Assembly (NCBI GenBank): GCA_910577765.1
Contig: CAJTOV010000001.1
Location: 45,520 to 109,519, forward strand
Direction of reading: 5' to 3'
Length of the DNA: 64,000 nt
Origin: an uncultured Lachnospiraceae bacterium
GTDB taxonomy: Bacteria; Bacillota; Clostridia; Lachnospirales; Lachnospiraceae
Part shown: positions 1 to 8,635 of the stretch, piece by piece
Numbering within the stretch: the first letter of the stretch is position 1
Layout: each line of letters begins with the position of its first letter
Position numbers and translations under genes: made by a program
Notes under the pieces: model-generated
Seen by the model: only the letters and a program-made list of their open reading frames with translations
Database searches by the model: none
Told to the model about the DNA's origin: nothing

Positions 1-28
1 GAAAAATGGGTGGTATCATGGATTTTAG

Positions 29-45
29 GGTCAGATTTGTGGTCA
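29..45. repeat. Direct repeat flanking the first integrase, left copy
   Basis: The 17-mer GGTCAGATTTGTGGTCA lies 29 nt before the integrase start. It recurs with one mismatch at 1292-1308, inside the last codons of the same gene. Paired copies around an integrase could be recombinase binding or crossover sites. This is inference; the right copy may also come from a small internal duplication in the gene's 3' end. Confidence 0.4.
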
Positions 46-73
46 AATCCAAAGAAAAAGAAAGGGGACGGTT

Positions 74-1318
74 ATGGCAAGGCACGGAGAAAATATCCGG
101 AAAAGAAAAGACGGACGGTGGGAAGGACGCTATGGGGTGTACAGCGCAGAAAAGGGAAAGAAGGTTTACCGGTCCGTCTATGGAAAAAGCTATGCGGAAG
201 CCAGGGGAAAGCTGGCCAGGGAAAAGAGGCAGAGTGAGATACGGCAGGAAGAGCTGCCGGAGGCCGGGGCAGTAGGACATTTGGGAGAAGCAGCAGGTTC
301 CGGAATGATGCAAAGCCTTGGCGGGTTACCGGTCCATCTGCAATTTACCGATCTGGCCCAGAAGTGGCTGGCTCAGGTAAAAAAGACAAGAAAAGCCTCC
401 ACTTACGTGAAATATAAACTGGTCTACGAAAAATATCTCCAGACTGTTTTTCAGGATACAGACTTGTCCCGGATTACGGATACCTTTGTCCGGGAACAGA
501 TTCCCGAGGGTTTGACAGACAGTGTCCGGAAAAGCATCTACTGTGTGCTGAATCAGATTTTAAAATTTGCTTCCCAAAGGTATGGGGTGGCCATGCCGAT
601 ACTCCAGCGCCCGGAGGGGGCGGAACGGGGGAGCAGCCAGCCGGCACAAACATTTTCCAGAAAAGAACAGAGAAAGCTTTTTGCGGTCCTGACCTGCGGG
701 CAGGACCTTTTTAAGATCGCGGTACTGCTGTGTCTGTATACGGGACTTCGGCTGGGGGAGGTGTGCGCTTTGCGATGGGAGGATATGGATTTTGTCGTCC
801 GGACCATTACCATCAACCGGACCGTGCAGCGGCTCTATATGGAAGGCTTCCAGACAAAGACGGTTCTCTGGGAGACAGAGCCAAAGACAGAGCATTCCCG
901 GCGGGAGATTCCCATTACGGATGCGGTATGGAAGCTGTTGCTCCGGCTCCAGGACTGGAGGGAAGAGAGTCCCGGCAGGGAAACCCCATGGAAAACGGGA
1001 GACTACCTGTTTGGCGGGAATAAGCCCCTGGAACCCAGAACCATGCAGAATCATTTTAAAAGGATTCTGAAAGAAGCGGGAGTGGAGAATCACAACTTCC
1101 ACACACTTCGCCATACATTTGCCACCAACTGCATCGAAGGCGGTACGGATGTGAAGAGCCTCAGCGAACTGCTGGGGCATTCGGACGTGCAGATCACATT
1201 GAACCGGTATGTGCATCCATCCATGGATACCAAGCGGAAGCATCTGGATGTTCTGTCGTCCTTTTATGACCAGATCCATGGCCCTATTTGTGGTCAGATT
1301 TATGGTCAGGCCGGGTAG
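74..1318 (+). CDS. Tyrosine recombinase / phage-type integrase
   Basis: A 414-residue site-specific tyrosine recombinase that should cut and rejoin DNA through a covalent 3'-phosphotyrosine. The basic N-terminus (about 1-60) resembles an arm-type DNA-binding domain. A SAM-like core-binding domain spans about 85-190 and the catalytic domain about 200-400. The catalytic set is visible: Arg in TGLRLGEV, the HTLRH box, LGHS, and Tyr in LNRYVHPS. The start is an ATG behind AAAGGGGACGG. The C-terminus ends in an imperfect GQI repeat. It precedes a second recombinase-like gene and a polysaccharide operon, so promoter inversion or cassette exchange is possible. No excisionase or phage genes are visible, so a prophage is not supported here. 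Confidence 0.9.
   Translation: MARHGENIRKRKDGRWEGRYGVYSAEKGKKVYRSVYGKSYAEARGKLAREKRQSEIRQEELPEAGAVGHLGEAAGSGMMQSLGGLPVHLQFTDLAQKWLAQVKKTRKASTYVKYKLVYEKYLQTVFQDTDLSRITDTFVREQIPEGLTDSVRKSIYCVLNQILKFASQRYGVAMPILQRPEGAERGSSQPAQTFSRKEQRKLFAVLTCGQDLFKIAVLLCLYTGLRLGEVCALRWEDMDFVVRTITINRTVQRLYMEGFQTKTVLWETEPKTEHSRREIPITDAVWKLLLRLQDWREESPGRETPWKTGDYLFGGNKPLEPRTMQNHFKRILKEAGVENHNFHTLRHTFATNCIEGGTDVKSLSELLGHSDVQITLNRYVHPSMDTKRKHLDVLSSFYDQIHGPICGQIYGQAG
1292..1308. repeat. Direct repeat flanking the first integrase, right copy
   Basis: GGTCAGATTTATGGTCA matches the copy at 29-45 at 16 of 17 positions and overlaps the integrase 3' end. A related half-copy lies immediately upstream, giving two to three tandem degenerate units. 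It may be a core or accessory binding site for the integrase. Confidence 0.35.
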
Positions 1319-1677
1319 GAAAATGCAGACAGATGCTGGGGCGGACCGGGTTTTTCGGGGATTGGGGAAATCTGCGAAAGGAATAGGCCGGGAAGAGCGG
1401 GGCATCGGGATTCTGAAACATCTGTTCTTATATGCACATAAGATATTTTATTTAAAGGAAAATGCTGGGCTTGCAATGGAAGGTGTATATCCCAATGGTC
1501 AGCGGGAGCCGGTATGGTGTAAGTATATCATGTCTGGCAGAATACCGCTGCACAAATCTCAAAGTAAATGGGGCTTGATATTCATGTCAGATGTATTGGC
1601 TTCATGCATCTCCCGGGTTGTTGCTTAACCTTGGAAGGAAACGGTTGGCTTAAGAATAAAAAGGAGGCGTTCTCCAG
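1319..1677. other. Gene-free spacer between the two recombinase genes
   Basis: About 360 bases with no convincing reading frame. The only recognisable content is a half copy of the 167-bp palindromic element (1541-1594) and the AAGGAGG ribosome site before the next gene. No long inverted repeat that would mark an obvious invertible promoter was seen. Confidence 0.6.
1541..1594 (+). repeat. Degenerate left half of the 167-bp palindromic element
   Basis: This stretch aligns without gaps to the left arm of the elements at 46894 and 56371. It shares CGCTGCAC, AAGTAAAT, GCTTGATATTC and GTGTCAG-type blocks, with about eight differences over 50 bases. The centre and right arm are missing, so it reads as a decayed or truncated copy. 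Confidence 0.7.
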
Positions 1678-2547
1678 ATGATATCCAGTCAAAATTTCCC
1701 AAACAGAATAGAGGATTTCATCAGTGCCCAAGTGATCAGCCGGGGACTGGATGAGCGGACAGCCAGGGCATACCGGATGGATCTGGAGAAGTTTTATTTC
1801 TGGCTGGAGGAGCAGGAGCCGCAGTATGGGAAGACGGTGGAAGCAAACCAGGAGAAAGCAAACCGGACAGAAACCGGCTGGGAAGCACAGATGGAGACCT
1901 ATCTGGAGTATCTTTCCGGGGAAAAGGGACTCCGCTATTCCACGGTCTATCGGAAACAGCGGGTGTTGGGTTATTATCTGGCCTACCTGGTATCCCAGGG
2001 AGTGGTGGAACAGTTCCGCCCTTTGCGGACCTTACGTCCGCCGCGGGAATCTTCCGTAGATACATTGCTGACGAAAAAGGAAGTGGAAGCATTTTTCCAT
2101 GCCATTGACCGGGAATACGAAGAGCTGGACAGTGATTTTCGCAGACGGGTCTGTCTCCGGGACCAGGTGATGATGGAACTTCTGTTCTATCACGGGCTGG
2201 AGATCAGCGAGCTTCTTCGGCTGGAGGTTTCTGACTATAACAGAAAGACCGCTACCCTGACCATCCGCCGGAAACGGGAAAAGAACCGTACCGAGTATCT
2301 CTTTTCCCGGGCGTTGCAGAAACAAATGGACGAATGGCTGTCAGAGCATGTGTATTTTGAACATGGGGGACTGTATCATAACCGGATGTTTCTGTCCAAG
2401 CTGGGAAAGCCCCTTTCCATGAAGATGGTAATCAATATCTTCGATAAGTACCGGGTGATGGCGGGGATCGAGAAGGTGTGCAAGCCTAAGGATCTGAAGA
2501 ACAGCCTGGGGCGGTATGCGGAGGAAGTGGTGAGGGAGCAGGGGTGA
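1678..2547 (+). CDS. Catalytically degenerate XerC/D-like tyrosine recombinase homologue
   Basis: A 289-residue protein with XerC/D architecture: SAM-like N-terminal domain (about 15-115) and catalytic-fold domain (about 130-285). Box I reads HGLEISELL where active enzymes have TGLR-SEL, so the first catalytic Arg is Glu. The Box II region reads KPKDLKNSL instead of H-LRH, and the protein stops before the second His and the nucleophilic Tyr. The beta-strand Lys region is retained. The frame is otherwise intact, suggesting a maintained DNA-binding, structural or regulatory role rather than random decay. It starts at ATG behind AAGGAGG and sits 50 bp before the polysaccharide operon. Confidence 0.8.
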   Translation: MISSQNFPNRIEDFISAQVISRGLDERTARAYRMDLEKFYFWLEEQEPQYGKTVEANQEKANRTETGWEAQMETYLEYLSGEKGLRYSTVYRKQRVLGYYLAYLVSQGVVEQFRPLRTLRPPRESSVDTLLTKKEVEAFFHAIDREYEELDSDFRRRVCLRDQVMMELLFYHGLEISELLRLEVSDYNRKTATLTIRRKREKNRTEYLFSRALQKQMDEWLSEHVYFEHGGLYHNRMFLSKLGKPLSMKMVINIFDKYRVMAGIEKVCKPKDLKNSLGRYAEEVVREQG

Positions 2548-2603
2548 AGACAAATGACTTAAGGCTCTAAATTTAATGAAGGAAAATACAGATAGGAGTG
2601 GAT

Positions 2604-3542
2604 ATGAATATTATGCTTTTGGGGGCTGCCGGTTTTATTGGTACGAATCTGATGATTCATCTTGCCCAGAATAGCAATCATCAACTAACCCTTGTAGATA
2701 AACAGCGGACATATTTTCCAGAAACGGAAATGATACGTCGGGATAATGTTTCCATTGTGAAATCACGGCTGGAGGCTGATACGGATTTTGAAGCGTTGCT
2801 TCAAAGGCAGGATATTGTATACCATCTGGTAAGCACTACAGTTCCCAGCACGTCAAATCAGCATATTTCCCAAGAATTAATTTCCAATGTGGTATTTTCA
2901 TCAAATTTGTTGGAAGCTTGTGTTCACTGTGGTGTTAAAAAAGTAGTTTTCATTTCTTCCGGTGGCACCGTATATGGGAAGGAAGCAGACTGCCCGTTGA
3001 AAGAAACGACATCCACGAATCCAATTTCTTCATATGGAGTACAGAAAGTCACAATTGAGAAGCTGCTTTATCTATACCATTATATGTATGGTCTGGATTA
3101 TACAATTATCCGCCTTGCCAATCCGTACGGACCATACCAGAGGCCAGATGGGATTCTTGGAGCTGTGAGTACCTTTACATACAAAGCATTGAGAATGGAA
3201 CCGATTACGATCTATGGGGATGGCTCCGTAGTTCGGGATTTTATCTATATTGATGACGCGGTACGGGCAATTACAAATGTTGCTTCTGGAGTGAATCCGC
3301 ATCACATATTTAATATAGGCTGTGGTTATGGGACAAGTATAAAGCAGGTACTGGATACCATTGAAAAAACATTACAGACAACACTGAATGTTGTTTACCA
3401 GGATGGACGCAACGTTGATGTTCCCGTCAATTACCTGGATATATCCCGGTATGAAACATGTTTTGGAGCCCTTAAGCCAGTGGGATTGAGTGAAGGAATT
3501 AAGCGAACAGCCGAGTTTATGAAGCAATATTATAAGCTCTGA
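2604..3542 (+). CDS. NAD-dependent epimerase/dehydratase (UDP-sugar epimerase-like)
   Basis: A short-chain dehydrogenase/reductase of the UDP-glucose 4-epimerase/dehydratase group, probably altering a nucleotide sugar for the polysaccharide made by this locus. It shows an N-terminal Rossmann motif (GAAGFIG), a SSGGTVYG segment and the catalytic Tyr-x3-Lys in SSYGVQK. It is about 312 residues, normal for the family. A GTG at 2598 is in frame but overlaps the AGGAG ribosome site; the ATG at 2604, 5 nt after that site, is the better start. It is the first gene of the AT-rich polysaccharide block. The exact sugar substrate cannot be read from sequence. Confidence 0.85.
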   Translation: MNIMLLGAAGFIGTNLMIHLAQNSNHQLTLVDKQRTYFPETEMIRRDNVSIVKSRLEADTDFEALLQRQDIVYHLVSTTVPSTSNQHISQELISNVVFSSNLLEACVHCGVKKVVFISSGGTVYGKEADCPLKETTSTNPISSYGVQKVTIEKLLYLYHYMYGLDYTIIRLANPYGPYQRPDGILGAVSTFTYKALRMEPITIYGDGSVVRDFIYIDDAVRAITNVASGVNPHHIFNIGCGYGTSIKQVLDTIEKTLQTTLNVVYQDGRNVDVPVNYLDISRYETCFGALKPVGLSEGIKRTAEFMKQYYKL

Positions 3543-3603
3543 ATCAGACGCTTTCTATTGTTTATACAGACGATTCCGGGCAAATGAAAAGGATGGTTTA
3601 TAG

Positions 3604-4716
3604 ATGGAACGGATAGCTGTTGTTATGGGAAAAATGCATTCTGGAGGCAAGAAAAATCTGGTAATGGAGTATTATCGGCATATGGACCGGAACAAGATCC
3701 AGTTTGACTTTATATGTGATAAGGACTCCAATGCAATTCCAAAAGAAGAGATTGAAGAGATGGGAGGGCGGGTTTTTGAGATAACACCATACCAGAATAT
3801 CCTTGGGAATTTGAGGGATATTCGAAAAATATGTAGAGAAAACCAGTATAAGATCATCCATGGTTATAATGGTACAATGAATGTATTTTCTATGTATGCT
3901 GGCTGGTGTTCCGGTATTCCTTTCCGAATAAATGAAAGTATTTCCATGGCTCATAAATTTGATAGAAAAACGATTATTAAAATGATTCTGAAGCCGTTTT
4001 CCCGCTGCTTTTCGACCCATTATATGGCTAATGGTGAAGCTTGCGGAAAATGGCAGTTTGGTAACCAGCTTTATGAGCAAGGTAAAGTGGCAATATTCAA
4101 AACCGTTATTGATACTGCAAAAAATGCCTTTGATCCAGAGGTACGAAAAGCAGCAAGAAAAGCTTTGGAGATAGAACATAGTATGGTGGTCGGTCACATC
4201 GGCCGTCTGACAGAACAGAAAAATACACTTTTTGTTATTGAAATTTTTTATGAAATTTTGCTGAGAGAGCCGTCGGCAAAATTGCTCGTGATTGGTGACG
4301 GAAATTTAAAAGATGCAATGCTAGAAAAAATAACTGATCTGGGAATTCGGGATAGTGTAATGTATATGGGAAGGCGAGAGGATATTCAGCAGTTTTATAA
4401 TGCAATGGACTGTTTCCTGCTTCCGAGTCTATACGAGGGATTGCCAGTTGTGGGAATTGAGGCTGAAACTTGTGGTTTACCAGTGTTTTTCTCAACGGAG
4501 ATTTCGAGAGAATCCAGTCCGTGTACTGATATCGGATATTTCATAGAATTGGACAAATCTGCTGGTCAATGGGCAGAGGAAATTATTGAAAAAACCAGAT
4601 ACAATATTGAAACCCGCACATCGAGAACCGACGAGGTAAGATTAGCAGGATTTGACTCTGAAAGCGAGGCAGAAAAGCTGATAGAGTATTATGAGCAACT
4701 GCTTGCAAATACTTGA
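3604..4716 (+). CDS. Glycosyltransferase family 4 (EpsF-like)
   Basis: A 370-residue cytoplasmic GT-B glycosyltransferase that should add one sugar to the lipid-linked repeat unit. The N-terminal half has the pattern of EpsF-like GT4 enzymes (a GGKKNLVMEYY helix, then FDFICD). The C-terminal half carries the nucleotide-sugar domain with HIGRLTEQKN, VIGDG and the E-x7-E type motif in SLYEGLPVVGIEAE. AT-rich codon use matches its neighbours. Donor and acceptor are unknown. Confidence 0.88.
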   Translation: MERIAVVMGKMHSGGKKNLVMEYYRHMDRNKIQFDFICDKDSNAIPKEEIEEMGGRVFEITPYQNILGNLRDIRKICRENQYKIIHGYNGTMNVFSMYAGWCSGIPFRINESISMAHKFDRKTIIKMILKPFSRCFSTHYMANGEACGKWQFGNQLYEQGKVAIFKTVIDTAKNAFDPEVRKAARKALEIEHSMVVGHIGRLTEQKNTLFVIEIFYEILLREPSAKLLVIGDGNLKDAMLEKITDLGIRDSVMYMGRREDIQQFYNAMDCFLLPSLYEGLPVVGIEAETCGLPVFFSTEISRESSPCTDIGYFIELDKSAGQWAEEIIEKTRYNIETRTSRTDEVRLAGFDSESEAEKLIEYYEQLLANT

Positions 4717-4786
4717 CAATACATATAGAAAATCAAGAAATTTTAGTAACTTTTAAAGAGAGGAATACAAGAAAACAAAGCAGATT

Positions 4787-6001
4787 ATGAAGATAGGAAT
4801 ATTCATAGCAGATTCAAATGGTGGGTACCCGGTTCCGGCATCCAGGGGTGGTGCAGTATCAACACTAGTAGAGCATTTGGTAAAAGAAAATAATGAAAAG
4901 CAAATGACGGATTTGGATATTATTACAATCTATGATGAGAAAGCAAAGAACCTTTCCAGACAGTATCCAAATATAAAATTTATATGGATGAAACCATGGC
5001 CATGGCTGCGATTTCTGGATAAACTTCTGTTTGAATGTGTCAGGGTATTGCTGAAAAATAAAAAGGCCACATCTTATAAATCGTTATTTTCGTTGTTATT
5101 TTGTATTATTCAGTCATCAGGAATCATAAAAAAGAATAGCTACGATAAGGTGGTACTTGAAAATAATATTCCGTTGGCATGGGCGGTCAGGTTGTCAAAA
5201 ATAAAAGGTAATTATTACTATCACTTTCATAATGTACCAAGAATTGATGCAGGATGTCGAACTGTTTTTGAAAACTGTACCGGATTTTTATGTGTAAGCC
5301 AGTATGTGGCAAAGCAGATCCGTTCAGAAACAAGTAGTATCGGGGCGATACCAGAATCAAAGATTAAAGTTTTATATAATTGTATTGATACAAAACAATA
5401 TTGCCCTCTTAAAGATGCTGAAGAAAAAAATAGGATACGAAAAATTTACGGGATAGGAGAAAAAGACAAACTGATTGTTTTTGTAGGAAGACTGTCAGAA
5501 GAAAAAGGTATCGACAAAGTGATAGAGGCGGTGCAGCTTTTACATAGAGAGGACATAAAGCTTCTTATTGCTGGCGGTTTACTTCCTGGTTCCAGTTGTA
5601 AGGATGAATATCAAAAAAAGCTGTATGAGATGGCAAAGAATTCTTTGGAAAGTGTAATATTTACTGGCTATATTTCACAAGACAAAATACAGAGGATCTA
5701 CCAGATTGCAGATGTGGCAGTATTACCATCCATATGGGAGGAACCTGCTGGATTGACGATGGTTGAGGCTATAGCATGTGGGATTCCAGTAATAACAACC
5801 GATTCTGGTGGAATACCAGAGTATATGGGGAAACATGCCATTGTGCTTCGTCGTAATGAGATACTTGTAAAAAATATTTCAGAGAAAATAGAGCAATTGT
5901 TAAAACGAAATGAATTAAGTATAGAGGATAACATAAATTATGTTATCAAAAACTATGATAGCGCTACATATTTGGAGAGATTTATAGAATGTCTGGTTTA
6001 G
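4787..6001 (+). CDS. Glycosyltransferase family 4
   Basis: A 404-residue GT-B enzyme with an N-terminal GT4 domain (a glycine-rich PASRGGAVSTLVEHL helix) and a C-terminal glycosyl_transf_1 domain: VFVGRLSEEKGID at about 225, IAGG, then PSIWEEPAGLTMVEAIACG with the retaining-GT glutamates. Its 3' end overlaps the next gene by 13 nt, pointing to translational coupling. Predicted to extend the repeat unit on the cytoplasmic face; linkage and sugar are not predictable. Confidence 0.9.
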   Translation: MKIGIFIADSNGGYPVPASRGGAVSTLVEHLVKENNEKQMTDLDIITIYDEKAKNLSRQYPNIKFIWMKPWPWLRFLDKLLFECVRVLLKNKKATSYKSLFSLLFCIIQSSGIIKKNSYDKVVLENNIPLAWAVRLSKIKGNYYYHFHNVPRIDAGCRTVFENCTGFLCVSQYVAKQIRSETSSIGAIPESKIKVLYNCIDTKQYCPLKDAEEKNRIRKIYGIGEKDKLIVFVGRLSEEKGIDKVIEAVQLLHREDIKLLIAGGLLPGSSCKDEYQKKLYEMAKNSLESVIFTGYISQDKIQRIYQIADVAVLPSIWEEPAGLTMVEAIACGIPVITTDSGGIPEYMGKHAIVLRRNEILVKNISEKIEQLLKRNELSIEDNINYVIKNYDSATYLERFIECLV

Positions 6002-7218
6002 AAAATAGGAATTATGTAACAGAAAGAAAAAAATATTCTGTTGTAGTAGATGATATTTGGTTTTCAATAGTTATTCTGATTTTTTTAAAGCCAGGAATAG
6101 CAGATGATATTCCAATTATAGATTTTATTTTTAACGCAGGAAGAGTTGGATTATCTATCGTGTATATAGGCAGAATGTTAATTAACAAAAAGAGAATAAA
6201 TAAGGACTGGCTGCTATTGTGTGTGATATCAGTCATAGTTCTGACATCAACATTCCTGGTCGGAAAAGCTTATCCGAAAGCATTAACCCATTATTTCCCT
6301 TCCCTTGGAATGTTGGCTTTCATTTCATTAAACTCTAGGAAGATAGACCGTTTGCTGGTGCTTGTGGAGAATTTGGGAATTGTACTTTTGACAGCAAATC
6401 TGATTACGGTATTACTATTTCCAGGCGGTCTGCTTTATCGGGAAGCCAATAATTTAAAAATATGGATATTGGGTCAGAAACAGGATATTGGAGGATTTAT
6501 ATTTCCGTTTTTATATGTTGCATTGTGTTTGAAACATTTTGATAAAAAGTTCTCCAGTAAATATTGGATGATTCTGATTATTAGCTGTGTTTCTGCAATA
6601 TTGGAACAACCATTAGGGACACTCATTTGTTTATCACTCTTTTTGTTCCTATGTTTTTGGGATCAATATATTCTAAAATTTGAAAAAAGATTGCTTATCA
6701 GTATATTAATATGTGGGTTTATTATTACCCAGTATATTTGTTTTAACTTTGAGGAAATGATATGGTTGCAGAAAATATTATCTGGAATAAATCTCAAAGG
6801 TGCAAGCAAACTTCGCACAGTCAATATTCGAATCGAAATGTGGCGATTTGCGTGGGATACCATAGCAAAATATCCATTAATAGGGGTAGGGAATCTTACT
6901 GTAAGAAACTGGAGTCTGATGACAAAGATCGGATACCACAGCATATTGGATAATATGTATATGGACATGTTATTTACAGGGGGACTGGTATCATTTTTTA
7001 TATTTATTCTTTTAATTGGAAGAAGTTTTAAGATGATCCGGGAGCTTTGGAAGTGTAGGACAGGCAGGCAAATGGGATACTGCTTATTTGCACTTTGCAT
7101 TTTACTGCTGGAAGGCTGTCCATATTATCCTTCTGTTTTTTTCATGTTAGTATCTTCAGTCTGGTTCCCGTATTTGATGGAGGGGAGAGTATGTGATAGA
7201 GATGGCGATAAAAAATAA
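5989..7218 (+). CDS. O-antigen ligase/polymerase-like membrane protein (Wzy-like)
   Basis: A 409-residue polytopic membrane protein with about ten hydrophobic segments and a larger loop in the second half that contains RIEMWRFAWDTIAKYPLIGVG. A WRFA...PLIGVG loop is characteristic of the Wzy/WaaL superfamily. Sitting between glycosyltransferases and a flippase, it most likely polymerises repeat units outside the membrane. It overlaps both neighbouring genes. These proteins diverge strongly, so the call rests on topology, the loop motif and context. Confidence 0.8.
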   Translation: MSGLENRNYVTERKKYSVVVDDIWFSIVILIFLKPGIADDIPIIDFIFNAGRVGLSIVYIGRMLINKKRINKDWLLLCVISVIVLTSTFLVGKAYPKALTHYFPSLGMLAFISLNSRKIDRLLVLVENLGIVLLTANLITVLLFPGGLLYREANNLKIWILGQKQDIGGFIFPFLYVALCLKHFDKKFSSKYWMILIISCVSAILEQPLGTLICLSLFLFLCFWDQYILKFEKRLLISILICGFIITQYICFNFEEMIWLQKILSGINLKGASKLRTVNIRIEMWRFAWDTIAKYPLIGVGNLTVRNWSLMTKIGYHSILDNMYMDMLFTGGLVSFFIFILLIGRSFKMIRELWKCRTGRQMGYCLFALCILLLEGCPYYPSVFFMLVSSVWFPYLMEGRVCDRDGDKK

Positions 7219-8635
7219 ATTGTATAAAAATGTGATAAAGGTTTTTGCCAGTAATTTTTTATTGATAGCATCTGGTATTATAATGGGATTTTTGTTACCT
7301 AAATTACTGGGGGTAACAGATTATGGATATTATAAAATATTCAATTTATATACAACTTATGTTGTGTTTTTTGATCTGGGAATTGCAAATGGCGTGTATC
7401 TGGAATTTGGAGGAATAGAAAGGAACAATATTGAAAAAGAACGTTTCAGATTTTATTTTAAAATACTGGTTTTTCTCCAGACAGTATGTCTTTTGGTGAT
7501 TTCAGTTACTGCATTGATTGCATTAAAAGGCTCCTACCAGTTTATTTTTATCATGTTGTCTTTGTATCTGATGGCAAATAATATTACAAATTATTATGAG
7601 AAAGTTTCTATTGCCCTGGGCGAGTTTGATGCATTAAGCAAAAGAAATATATTAAAAAGTCTGCTATCTGTGGTAATCATTGGTTTGTTGTGGATAGGAA
7701 TAGAAATTAAATTGCCAATTCAATACTATAAATTATATACGATATTATTTGTAGCTGTGTATGCACTTCTGGCAATTCAGTATGTATATATATTTAAAGA
7801 CATATCTTTCGGAAAAAGTACAGATTTTGTAAAGGAAAAGCCTTTTTTAATAAAAATTATCAAAGGGGGAATGCTGCTTCTTCTGGCAGACATGGTTGCA
7901 AGCCTGATTATGGCTCTGGACCGGCAGTTTGTTTCAATCCTTTATGATGTTGATACATATTCGGTATATTCTTTTGCTTATAGTATGCTGAAGACAATTG
8001 TTTTGGCAGTATCAGCATTATCCAATGTGATTTATCCAGCTTTAAGAAGAATGGGCCAGGAAGAAATGCAGCAGTCATATAACTATTCCCTTTGTGCTGT
8101 GGGAATCCTTTCAATCGCATGCCAGCTTACTTATTATCCACTTTGCTTAATTGTGGAGTTTTTTTTGCCAAACTACCTTGGTTCATTGCCGATATTTAGG
8201 GCACTGTTCCCAGGAATAACAATTAATCTGATTATATCGTTATTGATGATAAATCATTATAAGGCATTGAAAAAACAGAATTTATGTTTTGGTATTACAG
8301 TGATGGTATTAGTACTGTCGTTTGGATTAAACTGCGGAGCATATTTCCTATTTGGGAGCCCTATAGGATTTTCGGCAGCCTCTGTGCTGACTATGTTTAT
8401 CTGGTATCTTCTATCCGGATATTTTATAGACAGAATATACCGAACTAACACCAGGATACATCATGTGTTTTTGTTGACCAATATAGTTATATATTATTTG
8501 GTCAGCAATTTAATTAAGAACTATTATGCTGGCTTTGTATTAAACCTGATTTTGTTATTGGTTATTAGTATGATGTTTTATAAGAAAGAGATCATTTATT
8601 TGCTTAATAAGTTAAGAGAAAGGAAAAAGATATGA
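7193..8635 (+). CDS. Polysaccharide flippase (Wzx-like, MOP superfamily)
   Basis: A 480-residue integral membrane protein with about 12-14 predicted helices. The N-terminal helix pattern (NFLLIASGIIMGFLLPKLLG, then YGYYKIF) is typical of Wzx/RfbX exporters. It likely flips undecaprenyl-linked repeat units across the membrane. The GTG at 7193 follows GGAGGGGAG by about 6 nt and overlaps the preceding gene by 26 nt; an ATG at 7202 is an alternative. The next gene starts inside its stop codon (ATGA). Confidence 0.88.
   Translation: MIEMAIKNKLYKNVIKVFASNFLLIASGIIMGFLLPKLLGVTDYGYYKIFNLYTTYVVFFDLGIANGVYLEFGGIERNNIEKERFRFYFKILVFLQTVCLLVISVTALIALKGSYQFIFIMLSLYLMANNITNYYEKVSIALGEFDALSKRNILKSLLSVVIIGLLWIGIEIKLPIQYYKLYTILFVAVYALLAIQYVYIFKDISFGKSTDFVKEKPFLIKIIKGGMLLLLADMVASLIMALDRQFVSILYDVDTYSVYSFAYSMLKTIVLAVSALSNVIYPALRRMGQEEMQQSYNYSLCAVGILSIACQLTYYPLCLIVEFFLPNYLGSLPIFRALFPGITINLIISLLMINHYKALKKQNLCFGITVMVLVLSFGLNCGAYFLFGSPIGFSAASVLTMFIWYLLSGYFIDRIYRTNTRIHHVFLLTNIVIYYLVSNLIKNYYAGFVLNLILLLVISMMFYKKEIIYLLNKLRERKKI

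Noticed and set aside
1209..1628. 139-residue plus-strand frame after the integrase
   Set aside because: Its first part is an alternate frame of the integrase and the rest is translated repeat and spacer.
1..2547. Prophage or integrative-element end at the left edge
   Set aside because: An integrase is present, but no excisionase, relaxase, phage structural genes or tRNA attachment site are visible in this window.
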